Assembly (NCBI GenBank): GCA_964632795.1 | Contig: CAZWEZ010000097.1 | Coordinates: 1 to 14,183 of the forward strand | DNA: 14,183 bases | Source of the DNA: CAZWEZ01 sp964632795 | Lineage (GTDB): Bacteria > Pseudomonadota > Alphaproteobacteria > Rhodospirillales > 2-02-FULL-58-16 | Reading direction: 5' to 3' | Shown here: positions 1 through 7,905 of the stretch, one piece after another | Layout of the letters: every line of letters starts with the position of its first letter | How positions within the stretch are numbered: position 1 is the first letter of the stretch | Made by a program: the position numbers and the translations under genes | The notes under the pieces: model-generated | What the model was told of the DNA's origin: nothing | The model's database searches: none | The model's input: the letters and a program-made list of their open reading frames with translations, nothing else

Positions 1-642
1 AATTGAAAGCATGGGTAAATCTGAGACAAAAACGTCCTTAGCTAGGACAGCCCCTATAATTATTAATGCAAAAAGCAATAGCGACAATGGCATTGCATAA
101 TCAATACTTGATGGATAAAAAGACACCGTAAATGTAATCAATCCTGATATTATTCCAAGAAAAATACTATATAATATAACGTAATATGTTTCCCAATAAT
201 AAAATGCCATCTCGCGTAACTTAATTTGCTTATTCACAAAATGGTAAAACAATGGCATTAACTTTTCTTTTTCTTGTTCCATATTAGCAACCTTCTTCGA
301 TTTTAAATCACCAGCTAATTCTATCAATCCATGCTCAATTATGTCATGAACCTCTGTTAGAGCCCTAAAAGAAATTGCATCTAGCTTTTGATGTACGGCA
401 AAATCTCGAACAAGCATGAGAAAAATGAAAAACACCCCTGCTGTAATTGCAAATAAGGATTCTAACACGTCCCCAAGAGCACTCATATCGCCTAAGGGCT
501 CGAAGATAAGGATATGTTTAATAATAATATAGGCTTCATCTCCCCAATAAGCTAAAATTGGTGTAAAAATGAAGATTGGGCCGCGTGTAGATACACGTGT
601 TACGATATTTTTGTCTAGCATGCTTGGGAGATTTACTGACAT
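1..642 (-). CDS. Partial membrane protein of unknown function, AT-rich
   Basis: An open frame of 214 codons runs from an ATG at 642 to the window edge without a stop, so the C-terminus lies outside. I do not recognise the protein. Three hydrophobic stretches are visible: about residues 62-78 (LFAITAGVFFIFLMLV), 152-174 (YYVILYSIFLGIISGLITF) and 185-201 (PLSLLLFALIIIGAVLA). Between the first two lies a roughly 70-residue charged, helical segment rich in Lys and Glu that is probably cytoplasmic. No clear Shine-Dalgarno precedes the ATG; Met8 is an alternative start. The gene is on the same strand as gor, whose stop is 45 bases upstream, but its codon use is very AT-rich whereas gor is very GC-rich. 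This points to horizontal acquisition. The frame is convincing because it stays open through AT-rich sequence where stops should be frequent. Confidence 0.72.
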   Translation of the reverse strand, partial: MSVNLPSMLDKNIVTRVSTRGPIFIFTPILAYWGDEAYIIIKHILIFEPLGDMSALGDVLESLFAITAGVFFIFLMLVRDFAVHQKLDAISFRALTEVHDIIEHGLIELAGDLKSKKVANMEQEKEKLMPLFYHFVNKQIKLREMAFYYWETYYVILYSIFLGIISGLITFTVSFYPSSIDYAMPLSLLLFALIIIGAVLAKDVFVSDLPMLSI

Positions 643-687
643 TTTGTGTGACGTGTTGCTAGCTGAGTCGGTATGTGAATATTAACC

Positions 688-2061
688 CTATGGTCCTGAA
701 CCGGGCCTGGGCATCTTCTCGTCCATGGTGACGAATTCCTCGGCCGCCGTCGGGTGGATGCCGACGGTGGCGTCGAAGTGGGCCTTCCTGGCCTTGCACT
801 TGAGCGCGATGGCCAGCCCCTGGACGATCTCCGGGGCGTCCATGCCCAGCATGTGGCAGCCCAGCACCCGGTCGTTGCCCCCGTTCACCACCAGCTTCAT
901 GAAGGTCGTCTCGTCGCGCCCGCCCAGGGTGTGCTTCATCGGCTGGAAGCGCGACACGTAGACCTCCACCTTGCGGTGCTTGTCCCTGGCCTGTTCCTCG
1001 GTCAGCCCGACGGAGGCCATCGGCGGCTGGCTGAAGACGGCGGTCGGGATGTTGGTATAGTCGACAGTGGTCGGGATGCCGTGGAACAGGGTCGCGACCA
1101 CCGCCGCGGCCTCGACGATGGCCACCGGGGTCAGGTTGAGGCGGTCGGTGACGTCGCCGACGGCGAACACGTTGTCGAGCGAGCTTCGCGAGTAGTCGTC
1201 CACCGCCACCGCGCCCTTGGCGTCGAGCCGCACCCCGGCCTCCTCCAGCCCCAGCCCCGAGGTGTTGGGGGCGCGCCCGGTGGCGTACATCACCAAATCG
1301 GCCTCCACGGCGCCGCCGCCCTCCAGGTCCAGCCGGTATCCCCCGGCGACCTTGTCGATGCCGGCGACCACGGTTTCGCACATCAGGTCGATGCCGCGCT
1401 TGGTCATTTCCTCGGCCAGGTTGGCGCGCAGGTCGCCGTCGAACCCCCGGAGCAGGGCGTCGGCGCGGACGATCTCGGTGACCGCCGCGCCCAGGCCGTT
1501 GAAGATGCCGGCGAACTCGACGGCGATGTAGCCGCCGCCGACGATGGCGATGCGCCGGGGCATCTCCAGCAGGTCGAGGGCCTCGTTGGAGGTGATGACG
1601 TGCTCGATGCCCGGGATGTCGGGCATCCTCGGCCACGAGCCGGTGGCGATCAGGATGTGGGCGGCGGTGATGGCGCCCCCGCCGACCTCGACGGTGTGGG
1701 GGTCGGCCAGCCGCGCCCGGTGGTTGATCAGCTCGACCCCGTGGTCCTCGAGGGTCTTGATGTAGAGGCCGTTGAGGCGGCCGATCTCGCGGTTCTTGGC
1801 GGCGATCAGCCGGGCCCAGTCGAATTCGGGCGGCTCGGGAACCGTCCACCCGTAGCCGGCGCAGTCCTCGAAGTCATCGGCGAAGTGGGCGCCGTAGACC
1901 AGCAGCTTCTTGGGCACGCAGCCGCGGATCACGCAGGTTCCGCCGACCCGGCTGTGCTCGCAGATCGCCACCCGGGCTCCCGCCTGGGCGGCCAGGCGCG
2001 AGGCCCGGACGCCGCCCGAGCCGGCGCCGATGGTGATCAGGTCGTAGTCGTACTTGGCCAT
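688..2061 (-). CDS. gor: Glutathione-disulfide reductase
   Basis: This cytoplasmic FAD flavoprotein reduces glutathione disulfide to two GSH with NADPH and maintains the thiol pool. The 457-residue protein has the usual length. The N-terminal FAD-binding motif is at residues 9-17 (ITIGAGSGG). The redox-active disulfide Cys43/Cys48 is in GGTCVIRGCVPKK. The nucleotide-binding glycine motif GGGYIAVEFA is at about 175-184, followed by Arg199 and Arg205 (VRADALLR), the arginines that favour NADPH over NADH. The active-site His436-Glu441 pair is in HPTAAEEF near the C-terminus. These features separate it from lipoamide dehydrogenase and mercuric reductase. The start is the first Met before KYDYDLITIGAGSGG; the upstream SD is weak. 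It lies 143 bases downstream of glmS on the same strand, without an obvious terminator between them, so read-through from glmS is possible. All key residues are present. Confidence 0.96.
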   Translation of the reverse strand: MAKYDYDLITIGAGSGGVRASRLAAQAGARVAICEHSRVGGTCVIRGCVPKKLLVYGAHFADDFEDCAGYGWTVPEPPEFDWARLIAAKNREIGRLNGLYIKTLEDHGVELINHRARLADPHTVEVGGGAITAAHILIATGSWPRMPDIPGIEHVITSNEALDLLEMPRRIAIVGGGYIAVEFAGIFNGLGAAVTEIVRADALLRGFDGDLRANLAEEMTKRGIDLMCETVVAGIDKVAGGYRLDLEGGGAVEADLVMYATGRAPNTSGLGLEEAGVRLDAKGAVAVDDYSRSSLDNVFAVGDVTDRLNLTPVAIVEAAAVVATLFHGIPTTVDYTNIPTAVFSQPPMASVGLTEEQARDKHRKVEVYVSRFQPMKHTLGGRDETTFMKLVVNGGNDRVLGCHMLGMDAPEIVQGLAIALKCKARKAHFDATVGIHPTAAEEFVTMDEKMPRPGSGP

Positions 2062-2204
2062 GGCACCCGCCGCGCCCTGTGAGGAACCGGCGGTATCATG
2101 GCTTCGGGCGGGAAGACTGGCAAGGGGCCTTGGGCCGGGCGATTTTCCGCCTTCCGTGTGACGGGCTCACATCGCTCCCCCCGCCAGAAGGATTAGGCCG
2201 GTCC

Positions 2205-4028
<1,824 letters not shown>

Positions 4029-4035
4029 GGTCCGC

Positions 4036-5412
4036 TCAGCCCTTCGGTTTCCGGGCGGCCGCCTTTTGCGCCGCCTTTTTCTTTCGGTACCGCCCGGCCC
4101 AGCCCTCGACGGTCTTCTGCTTTGCGCGTTCCACCCCCAGGGCATCGGCCGCAACATCGCTGGTGATGGTGCTGCCGGCGCCGATCACCGCCCCGTCGCC
4201 GACCTTGAGCGGGGCGACCAGGGCGGTGTTGGAACCGATGAAGGCGCCGGCCCCGATGTCGGTGTGGTGCTTGAGGAAGCCGTCGTAGTTACACGTGATG
4301 GTGCCGGCGCCGATGTTGGCCCCGGCGCCGATCCGGGCATCGCCGATGTAGCTCAGGTGGTTGGCCTTGGCCCCGGCCTCGGCGGTGGCGTTCTTGATCT
4401 CAACGAAGTTGCCGATCCGGGCGCCCTCGCCGATGACGGTGCCCGGGCGCAGGCGGGCGAAGGGGCCGATGATGGCGCCCGCCGCGATGGTCGCCCCCTC
4501 GATGTGGGAAAAGGCGCGGATCTCCACGTTGTCGCCGACGCTGACCCCGGGGCCGAAGACGACGCCCGGGCCGATCGTGACGTCCCGGCCGAGCGTGGTG
4601 TCGTATCCGAGATAGACCGTGGTCGGGTCGATCAGGGTGGCGCCGCCGGCCATTGCCCGGGCCCGCAGTTGCTGCTGGACGATGACCTCGGCGATCGCCA
4701 GGTCGGCCCGCGAATCGATGCCCATCGCCTCCTCGGCGCCGCCCTCGACGACGGCGCAGGCGAGCCCCCGCGCGCCGGCCAGGGCGACGATGTCGGTGAG
4801 GTAGTATTCGCCCTTGGCGTTGTCGTTGCCGACCGCCTCGAGGAGCTCGAACAGGCGGCGGCCGTCGATCGCCATGACGCCCGAGTTGCACAGCCCGATG
4901 GCGCGCTGGGCGGGCGTCGCGTCGCCCTCCTCGACGATCGCCTCCAGGGCCCCCGTGTCGTCAGCCACCAGGCGGCCGTAGCCGGTCGGGTCGCCGGGAC
5001 GGAAGCCGAGCACGACCACTGCTGGCGTTGGCGCCGGGGCCGGCGCGGCGCGGCGCGCCTCGAGCATCCGGCCCAGGGTGTCCGCGTATATCAGCGGGCT
5101 GTCGCCGAACACCACCAGCACCTCGCCGGCGAAGCCCTCCAGCTCGCGGCGCGCCGCCAGCACCGCGTGCGCCGTGCCCAGCCGGGGTTCCTGGACCACC
5201 GTGGGATGGGGGGCGACGGCCTCGGCGACGCGCTCCATGTCCTTGCCCAGCACCACCACCACCGGTTCCGCGCCGACGGCGGACAGGGTGTCGATCAGCA
5301 TCGAGACCATCGGCCGCCCGGCCAGCGGGTGCAGCACCTTGGGGGTCTCGGACTTCATCCGCGTGCCGAGACCCGCGGCGAGGACGATGGCGGCGGTTTT
5401 TCTCTTGGTCAT
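4036..5412 (-). CDS. glmU: Bifunctional GlcNAc-1-P uridyltransferase / GlcN-1-P acetyltransferase
   Basis: GlmU acetylates glucosamine-1-phosphate with acetyl-CoA and then couples the product to UTP to give UDP-GlcNAc. The 458-residue protein has an N-terminal pyrophosphorylase domain (about 1-230) with LAAGLGTRM at 11-19 and PKVLH around Lys25, followed by the metal-site region near GDSPLI. The C-terminal left-handed beta-helix (about 250-440) is visible as hexapeptide repeats and carries the acetyltransferase residues in RLRPG, FVEIKNA, ANHLSYIGDA and CNYDG. A Lys/Ala-rich basic tail closes the protein. I chose the Met of MTKRKTAAIVLAAG (5412). The frame stays open upstream to 5499, but those 29 residues do not look like GlmU. 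No SD is visible ahead of 5412. The gene diverges from gph and is followed by glmS after 7 bases. Confidence 0.97.
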   Translation of the reverse strand: MTKRKTAAIVLAAGLGTRMKSETPKVLHPLAGRPMVSMLIDTLSAVGAEPVVVVLGKDMERVAEAVAPHPTVVQEPRLGTAHAVLAARRELEGFAGEVLVVFGDSPLIYADTLGRMLEARRAAPAPAPTPAVVVLGFRPGDPTGYGRLVADDTGALEAIVEEGDATPAQRAIGLCNSGVMAIDGRRLFELLEAVGNDNAKGEYYLTDIVALAGARGLACAVVEGGAEEAMGIDSRADLAIAEVIVQQQLRARAMAGGATLIDPTTVYLGYDTTLGRDVTIGPGVVFGPGVSVGDNVEIRAFSHIEGATIAAGAIIGPFARLRPGTVIGEGARIGNFVEIKNATAEAGAKANHLSYIGDARIGAGANIGAGTITCNYDGFLKHHTDIGAGAFIGSNTALVAPLKVGDGAVIGAGSTITSDVAADALGVERAKQKTVEGWAGRYRKKKAAQKAAARKPKG

Positions 5413-5520
5413 GGTTGAACGGCTATATACAAGGAATACAAGGAGCGGAACGACTCGCCGCCGCGACCTTGCCACAAGGCGGGAATCGCGCCAAGTCAAA
5501 GATTGTTACGGACTTTTTCA
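5413..5520. promoter_or_regulatory. Divergent glmU/gph intergenic region
   Basis: This 108-base spacer must hold the promoters for glmU (leftward) and gph (rightward). On the minus strand a TATATA element preceded by TTG sits at 5424-5429, only 12 bases before the glmU start. If it is the -10 box, glmU would be nearly leaderless, which fits the absence of an SD. No convincing -35 partner was found. gph also lacks a clear SD. Promoter placement here is a guess. Confidence 0.3.
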
Positions 5521-6207
5521 ATGGCTTCCCGACGCCCCCATCCCCTCGAGGCGGTGCTCTTCGATCTCGACGGCACGCTGATCGACAGCGCCCCCGACCT
5601 GGCCGCCGCCCTGAACCGCCTGTTGGCCGGCGAGGGCCGCCGGGAGCTGTCGCTGGGCGAGGTCGTGGCGATGATCGGCGACGGCGCCCCCAAGCTGATC
5701 GAGCGCGCCTTCGCGGCCACCGGCGACGGCGTCGAGGGACGCCGCCTCGAGGCCCTGCGGGCGGCCTTCCTGGCCGACTACGAGGCCAACGGCGCCGTCC
5801 TCACCCGGCCCTACCCCGGGGTCGTGGAAACCCTGGAACGGCTGACCGGGGAAGGGTTGCGGCTCGGCCTGTGCACCAACAAGCCGGGACGGGCGACCCG
5901 GGCGGTGCTCGCCGAACTCGGCCTCGCCGGCCATTTCGGCGCCGTGCTGGGGGGCGACGAGCTGGACGGGGTGCGCAAGCCCGACCCCCGCCACCTGTTG
6001 GCCCTCCTCGAGCTTCTCGGCGCCGGGCCGGAGCGCGCGGCGATGGTCGGCGACAGCGAGAACGACGTCGCCGCGGCGCGCGCCGCCGGGCTGCCGGTGA
6101 TCGTCGTCGCCTTCGGCTACGCCCACGCGCCCCCCGGCGAGCTGGGCGCCGAGGCGGTGATCGAGCGCTTCACCCAGTTGCCCGAGGCCTTGCGGCGGCT
6201 TGCTTGA
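5521..6207 (+). CDS. gph: Phosphoglycolate phosphatase (HAD superfamily)
   Basis: This cytosolic HAD hydrolase probably removes phosphate from 2-phosphoglycolate, formed by Rubisco oxygenation or DNA end repair. The 228-residue protein has all four HAD motifs: nucleophile Asp15 and acid Asp17 in DLDGT (15-19); Thr119 in LCTNKP; Lys153 in RKPDP; and the Mg-binding acids in GDSENDV (177-183). A helical cap domain lies between motifs I and II. I used the ATG at 5521; an in-frame TTG at 5503 would add only six unlikely residues. No strong SD is visible. The gene diverges from glmU, and from memory gph and glmU are neighbours in many alphaproteobacteria. Other small HAD phosphatases share this fold, so the substrate is inferred from motif pattern, length and context. 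The stop codon lies inside the -35 box of the downstream tRNA promoter. Confidence 0.9.
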   Translation: MASRRPHPLEAVLFDLDGTLIDSAPDLAAALNRLLAGEGRRELSLGEVVAMIGDGAPKLIERAFAATGDGVEGRRLEALRAAFLADYEANGAVLTRPYPGVVETLERLTGEGLRLGLCTNKPGRATRAVLAELGLAGHFGAVLGGDELDGVRKPDPRHLLALLELLGAGPERAAMVGDSENDVAAARAAGLPVIVVAFGYAHAPPGELGAEAVIERFTQLPEALRRLA

Positions 6208-6233
6208 CAGGCGCCGGACGGCGACCTTATATG
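6204..6233 (+). promoter_or_regulatory. Sigma70-type promoter of tRNA-Val
   Basis: A perfect -35 TTGACA lies at 6204-6209, 18 bases ahead of TATATG at 6228-6233, about 11 bases before the tRNA 5' end. The -35 box contains the gph stop codon (6205-6207), so the promoter overlaps the end of the upstream gene. This fits a strong stable-RNA promoter, with transcription starting at about 6240. Confidence 0.7.
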
Positions 6234-6244
6234 ATCGCCCTTCC

Positions 6245-6319
6245 GGGCACGTAGCTCAGCGGGAGAGCACCGTCTTCACACGGCGGGGGTCACAGGTTCA
6301 AATCCTGTCGTGCCCACCA
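6245..6319 (+). tRNA. tRNA-Val (anticodon CAC), CCA encoded
   Basis: A complete cloverleaf can be folded by eye. Acceptor GGGCACG pairs with CGTGCCC. The D-arm is GCTC-loop-GAGC. The anticodon stem CCGTC/GGCGG (with one G-U pair) closes the loop TTCACAC, giving anticodon CAC, which reads GUG valine codons. The T-arm is ACAGG-TTCAAAT-CCTGT. The discriminator base is A and CCA is encoded. The gene stands alone, and accessory DNA begins right behind it, as expected where a tRNA gene has served as an insertion hotspot. I saw no duplicated tRNA 3' end further on. Confidence 0.96.
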
Positions 6320-6350
6320 TTGTTTTCAGGGGGTTAGTTTTTTGTAGGAC

Positions 6351-6385
6351 AGGGGGCGGTGGTTCAGTTCAACCATCAGCCCCCT
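6351..6385. other. Strong imperfect hairpin 31 bases after the tRNA
   Basis: AGGGGGC (6351-6357) pairs with GCCCCCT (6379-6385), and inside it TGGTT (6360-6364) pairs with AACCA (6371-6375) around the loop CAGTTC. A small internal loop separates the two stems. A run of six T lies just before it (6338-6343), not after, so it is a poor standard terminator for the tRNA. Read on the minus strand the region spells VELNHRPLSY, which resembles a peptide that recurs in over-annotated genomes near tRNA genes. That link is from memory. It could be a transcript-end structure or a relic of another RNA gene. Confidence 0.5.
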
Positions 6386-6450
6386 TTCCAGGACATCCAC
6401 CCGCCGGCCCTGACGCCCAGATAAAGAGCTCGTCGGCGCAGCCACCCGCG

Positions 6451-6523
6451 GAGTTCCGGGAGTTCCGGTGACATGATACTGAGTTCCGGTGACATTGAGT
6501 TCCGGTGACATGATACTTAATTG
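6451..6523. repeat. Tandem partial copies of a GAGTTCCGGTGACAT repeat
   Basis: Four head-to-tail copies of one unit appear with different 3' lengths: 6451-6459 (only GAGTTCCGG), 6460-6480 (first base matching, extends to ATGATACT), 6481-6496 (stops after GACAT) and 6497-6523 (longest, ending ACTTAATTG). The units have no spacers. Ragged tandem growth of this kind suggests slippage or template switching. The same unit recurs inverted at 6608-6633 and direct at 8818-8842. Confidence 0.85.
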
Positions 6524-6548
6524 CGGTCACATGATGAGGAATGCCCGG
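6499..6548 (+). repeat. Left copy of a 50-bp direct repeat flanking the lux region
   Basis: These 50 bases match 8818-8867 with a single difference (C at 6524, G at 8843). The match covers the last tandem unit (6499-6523) and the adjoining transposase codons for PGIPHHVT (read on the minus strand). Recombination between the two copies would remove or circularise 2,319 bases carrying the quorum-sensing genes. Confidence 0.88.
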
Positions 6549-6575
6549 TGCCACCACCCGCGCAAATCGTGCCAT
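6525..6575 (-). pseudogene. N-terminal remnant of a REP-associated (IS200-like) tyrosine transposase
   Basis: From an ATG at 6575 the minus strand reads MARFARVVAPGIPHHVT, the characteristic first 17 residues of RAYT/IS200-like transposases, where the family normally continues with QRGNRRQ or similar (family knowledge). Here it runs instead directly into the short repeat (AIKYHVTGT...), and no catalytic HUH motif or Tyr remains nearby. This is therefore a 5' gene scrap whose coding sequence is joined to the repeat array. The second repeat copy on the right carries the same PGIPHHVT scrap without the first residues. Confidence 0.72.
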
Positions 6576-6607
6576 GAGAAAAACCTAACACCGGAGAGTG
6601 TGAGAGA

Positions 6608-6633
6608 CAATTAAGTATCATGTCACCGGAACT
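6608..6633. repeat. Inverted copy of the repeat unit
   Basis: This 26-base stretch is the perfect reverse complement of 6498-6523. Its first 25 bases are also the perfect reverse complement of 8818-8842. It therefore makes an inverted pair with the left copy (84 bases between, holding the transposase start) and another with the right copy (enclosing the quorum-sensing genes). Confidence 0.88.
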
Positions 6634-7002
6634 TATAAAAATCGTAATGCTCAATTGGATATCTTTGGGTCCATGCCCCTGGCCAGCGAGGCGGCATGAA
6701 AAAAAAGCGGTCGAAGAAAACTGGCGCGTGGGCTGGCGGGACTTGATCGGCGTCCCGCGAGATGACCCCCGCCTGCCGACGGGTCGCGATGGTCCCCACG
6801 ATTTAGCTGAGCCCGGTCTTCTTCAACCGCATGGACCATCCGGCCCAATTGCTGACGATGGCAGCACAAAGGGCGTACCAGCACGAATCCGGCCCTAAAC
6901 CGGTACGATAGATCGCGCTCCGCGCTTTATCGGGTTAGATATGGTGATGGTAAACCCTGCCCAATGGTCGTTTCACGCGCCGAGGGCGCGCCTCGCCATC
7001 GG
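6634..7002. other. 369-base stretch with no convincing gene
   Basis: Only short frames occur on either strand, with no SD and no recognisable motif. A short frame read through 6826-6906 (NRMDHPAQLLTMAAQRAY) could be the tail of a degraded gene, but I cannot name it. A run of eight A lies just before AAGCGG near 6700. The right end contains the GC-rich inverted repeats listed separately. Confidence 0.5.
6976..6995 (-). terminator. Possible terminator of the luxR-luxI-small ORF unit
   Basis: Just after the small ORF stop, CGCGCC (6976-6981) can pair with GGCGCG (6985-6990). Alternatively CGAGG (6981-6985) can pair with CCTCG (6991-6995). The two hairpins share bases and exclude each other. No T-run follows on the minus strand, so it is a weak candidate for intrinsic termination. 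Confidence 0.28.
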
Positions 7003-7185
7003 TTAGACTTGGAGGTAAGCGTGCCCTTTCGCATTTTCGCGGGCCGATAGCTCCGCAACCTCGATCGATTCGGCCAGGTTTGTCAGACCCGCGGTCTTGG
7101 CCTCACGGGTGAGGTAGCTAAGGGCTTCCCCAATGTGCATTGCTGCCTGCTGCACGGTTTCCTCGGGAAGGTCATTTTTCTCCAT
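7003..7185 (-). CDS. Small protein coupled to luxI, function unknown
   Basis: The 60-residue protein starts at an ATG directly after the luxI stop (TAG then ATG, no gap). A GGAGG within the last luxI codons, about ten bases before the ATG, serves as SD. This arrangement strongly supports a real, translationally coupled gene. The sequence is soluble, charged and mostly helical, with AAMHIGEALSYLTREAKTAG and NLAESIEVAELSAREN looking like two amphipathic helices; there is no Cys, signal peptide or membrane segment. I recall small ORFs of similar helical character next to luxI genes in other alphaproteobacteria, but that is unverified. Its place as third gene of the luxR-luxI unit suggests a role in, or regulation by, quorum sensing, for example as a modulator of LuxR or LuxI. 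Confidence 0.78.
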   Translation of the reverse strand: MEKNDLPEETVQQAAMHIGEALSYLTREAKTAGLTNLAESIEVAELSARENAKGHAYLQV

Positions 7186-7812
7186 CTATGCGGCCTCCAT
7201 TACACAATGTTGTGGGTTCAATACCGGGTCGTTGATCCCTAGCCGGTTCCGGACCACGGCCAAGGCTTGTGGTGATACCTCTACGCTGGCTACCGCAATC
7301 TGATGTTTGCCAATGCTCTGGGGCCGGCCGAGCCACTTATACCGGCAACCGGCCCCGCCAATGATCCTGCGGATTATCGGGACCGGCATAAGCACCCAAT
7401 ACTGCCGAATGCCATTCAGAAGCCCGAATTCCAAGCAGGCCAGCACCAGTTCGGCTACGATGCGATTGCGCAAACTCGGGTCCAGGCCGTACTCGACGCC
7501 GAAACGCGTCCCTTCCCAGATGTCCGGGGAAGCTGGCAGGTCCGAGTTTACAACCATGCCGGGCCAGAGTTCTCTTATCATGTAAGGACGGGTAGTCGGG
7601 ATGAGGCGGGTAATGCCGCGCGCTTCTCCCTGTTCATCCCGCGATAGGAGATAGACCGCTGCCGGGGTGTCGAACTGGTCGTACTCCATGCCATGGTACC
7701 AGGGAACGTCCCAGCCCTGGCGCTCGATGAAGAGCCGGTAACGGAGCCGATGGTGGGAAACCAAGGCCGTGCCAAAGAGGTGGGCGTTCTCCCAGGATAC
7801 CACGTCGATCAT
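7186..7812 (-). CDS. LuxI-family acyl-homoserine-lactone synthase
   Basis: This enzyme makes an N-acyl-homoserine-lactone signal from S-adenosylmethionine and an acyl carrier (acyl-ACP or acyl-CoA). The 208-residue protein has the invariant LuxI-family residues in their usual positions: Arg24 and Phe28 in RLRYRLFIE, Trp34 in GWDVPW, Asp45 and Asp48 in EYDQFD, Arg69 in TRLIP, and Glu100/Arg103 in WEGTRFGVE. The IPTTRPYMIRELWP segment is typical, as I recall, of alphaproteobacterial members. The acyl chain cannot be read from the sequence. The start at 7812 is preceded by a purine-rich SD (GGGGAGAGGG). It lies 92 bases downstream of luxR on the same strand, with dyad elements in the gap, and is followed without spacing by a 60-residue ORF. 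Confidence 0.94.
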   Translation of the reverse strand: MIDVVSWENAHLFGTALVSHHRLRYRLFIERQGWDVPWYHGMEYDQFDTPAAVYLLSRDEQGEARGITRLIPTTRPYMIRELWPGMVVNSDLPASPDIWEGTRFGVEYGLDPSLRNRIVAELVLACLEFGLLNGIRQYWVLMPVPIIRRIIGGAGCRYKWLGRPQSIGKHQIAVASVEVSPQALAVVRNRLGINDPVLNPQHCVMEAA

Positions 7813-7833
7813 CGAAGCCCTCTCCCCTGCCCA

Positions 7834-7849
7834 GGACCAATTGCGGTCC
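7834..7849. promoter_or_regulatory. Dyad in the luxI leader
   Basis: GGACC (7834-7838) and GGTCC (7845-7849) form a perfect inverted repeat around AATTGC. It extends outward to CCA/TGG with one unpaired C. It lies 22-37 bases before the luxI start, so it could be a leader hairpin or a protein-binding site. No known consensus is matched. Confidence 0.35.
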
Positions 7850-7879
7850 CTGGAGGAGACGACTGACGTGGGGGGGGAA

Positions 7880-7905
7880 ACAACCTACCCGGGTTGGTAG
7901 GTTGT
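7880..7905. promoter_or_regulatory. Lux-box-like dyad and/or luxR terminator
   Basis: ACAACCTACC (7880-7889) and GGTAGGTTGT (7896-7905) are perfect inverted arms around CGGGTT. The inner 20 bases (7883-7902) start ACCT and end AGGT, like the 20-bp lux box bound by LuxR proteins, and lie 71-90 bases upstream of luxI. On the minus strand the same arms follow the luxR stop codon immediately (the T of the stop is part of the dyad), and TTT then a C-run comes after, so a hairpin terminator is an alternative or additional role. The interior does not match the classical lux box, so binding is inferred. Confidence 0.55.

Noticed and set aside
2062..2204. glmS terminator in the glmS-gor gap
   Set aside because: Only short GC stems (for example GGCC-TTG-GGCC) are visible and none is followed by a T-run on the minus strand.
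6328..6394. Degenerate tRNA (Asp or Thr remnant) behind tRNA-Val
   Set aside because: GGCGGTGGTTCAGTT resembles the 5' part of a tRNA-Asp, and AGGGGG could pair with CCCCCT, but the loops, arm lengths and total length do not fit a cloverleaf.
6451..6523. Short tandem repeats considered as a CRISPR array
   Set aside because: The copies are head-to-tail with unequal length and no spacers, and no cas genes are present.
6326..6575. Short minus-strand ORFs running through the repeats towards the tRNA
   Set aside because: They arise from repeat units read as KYHVTGT or CHRNS and from the hairpin. Only the first 17 residues of the frame from 6575 look gene-derived.
7303..7647. 114-codon plus-strand frame opposite luxI
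   Set aside because: luxI on the other strand has all invariant family residues. This frame has no SD and no recognisable motif.
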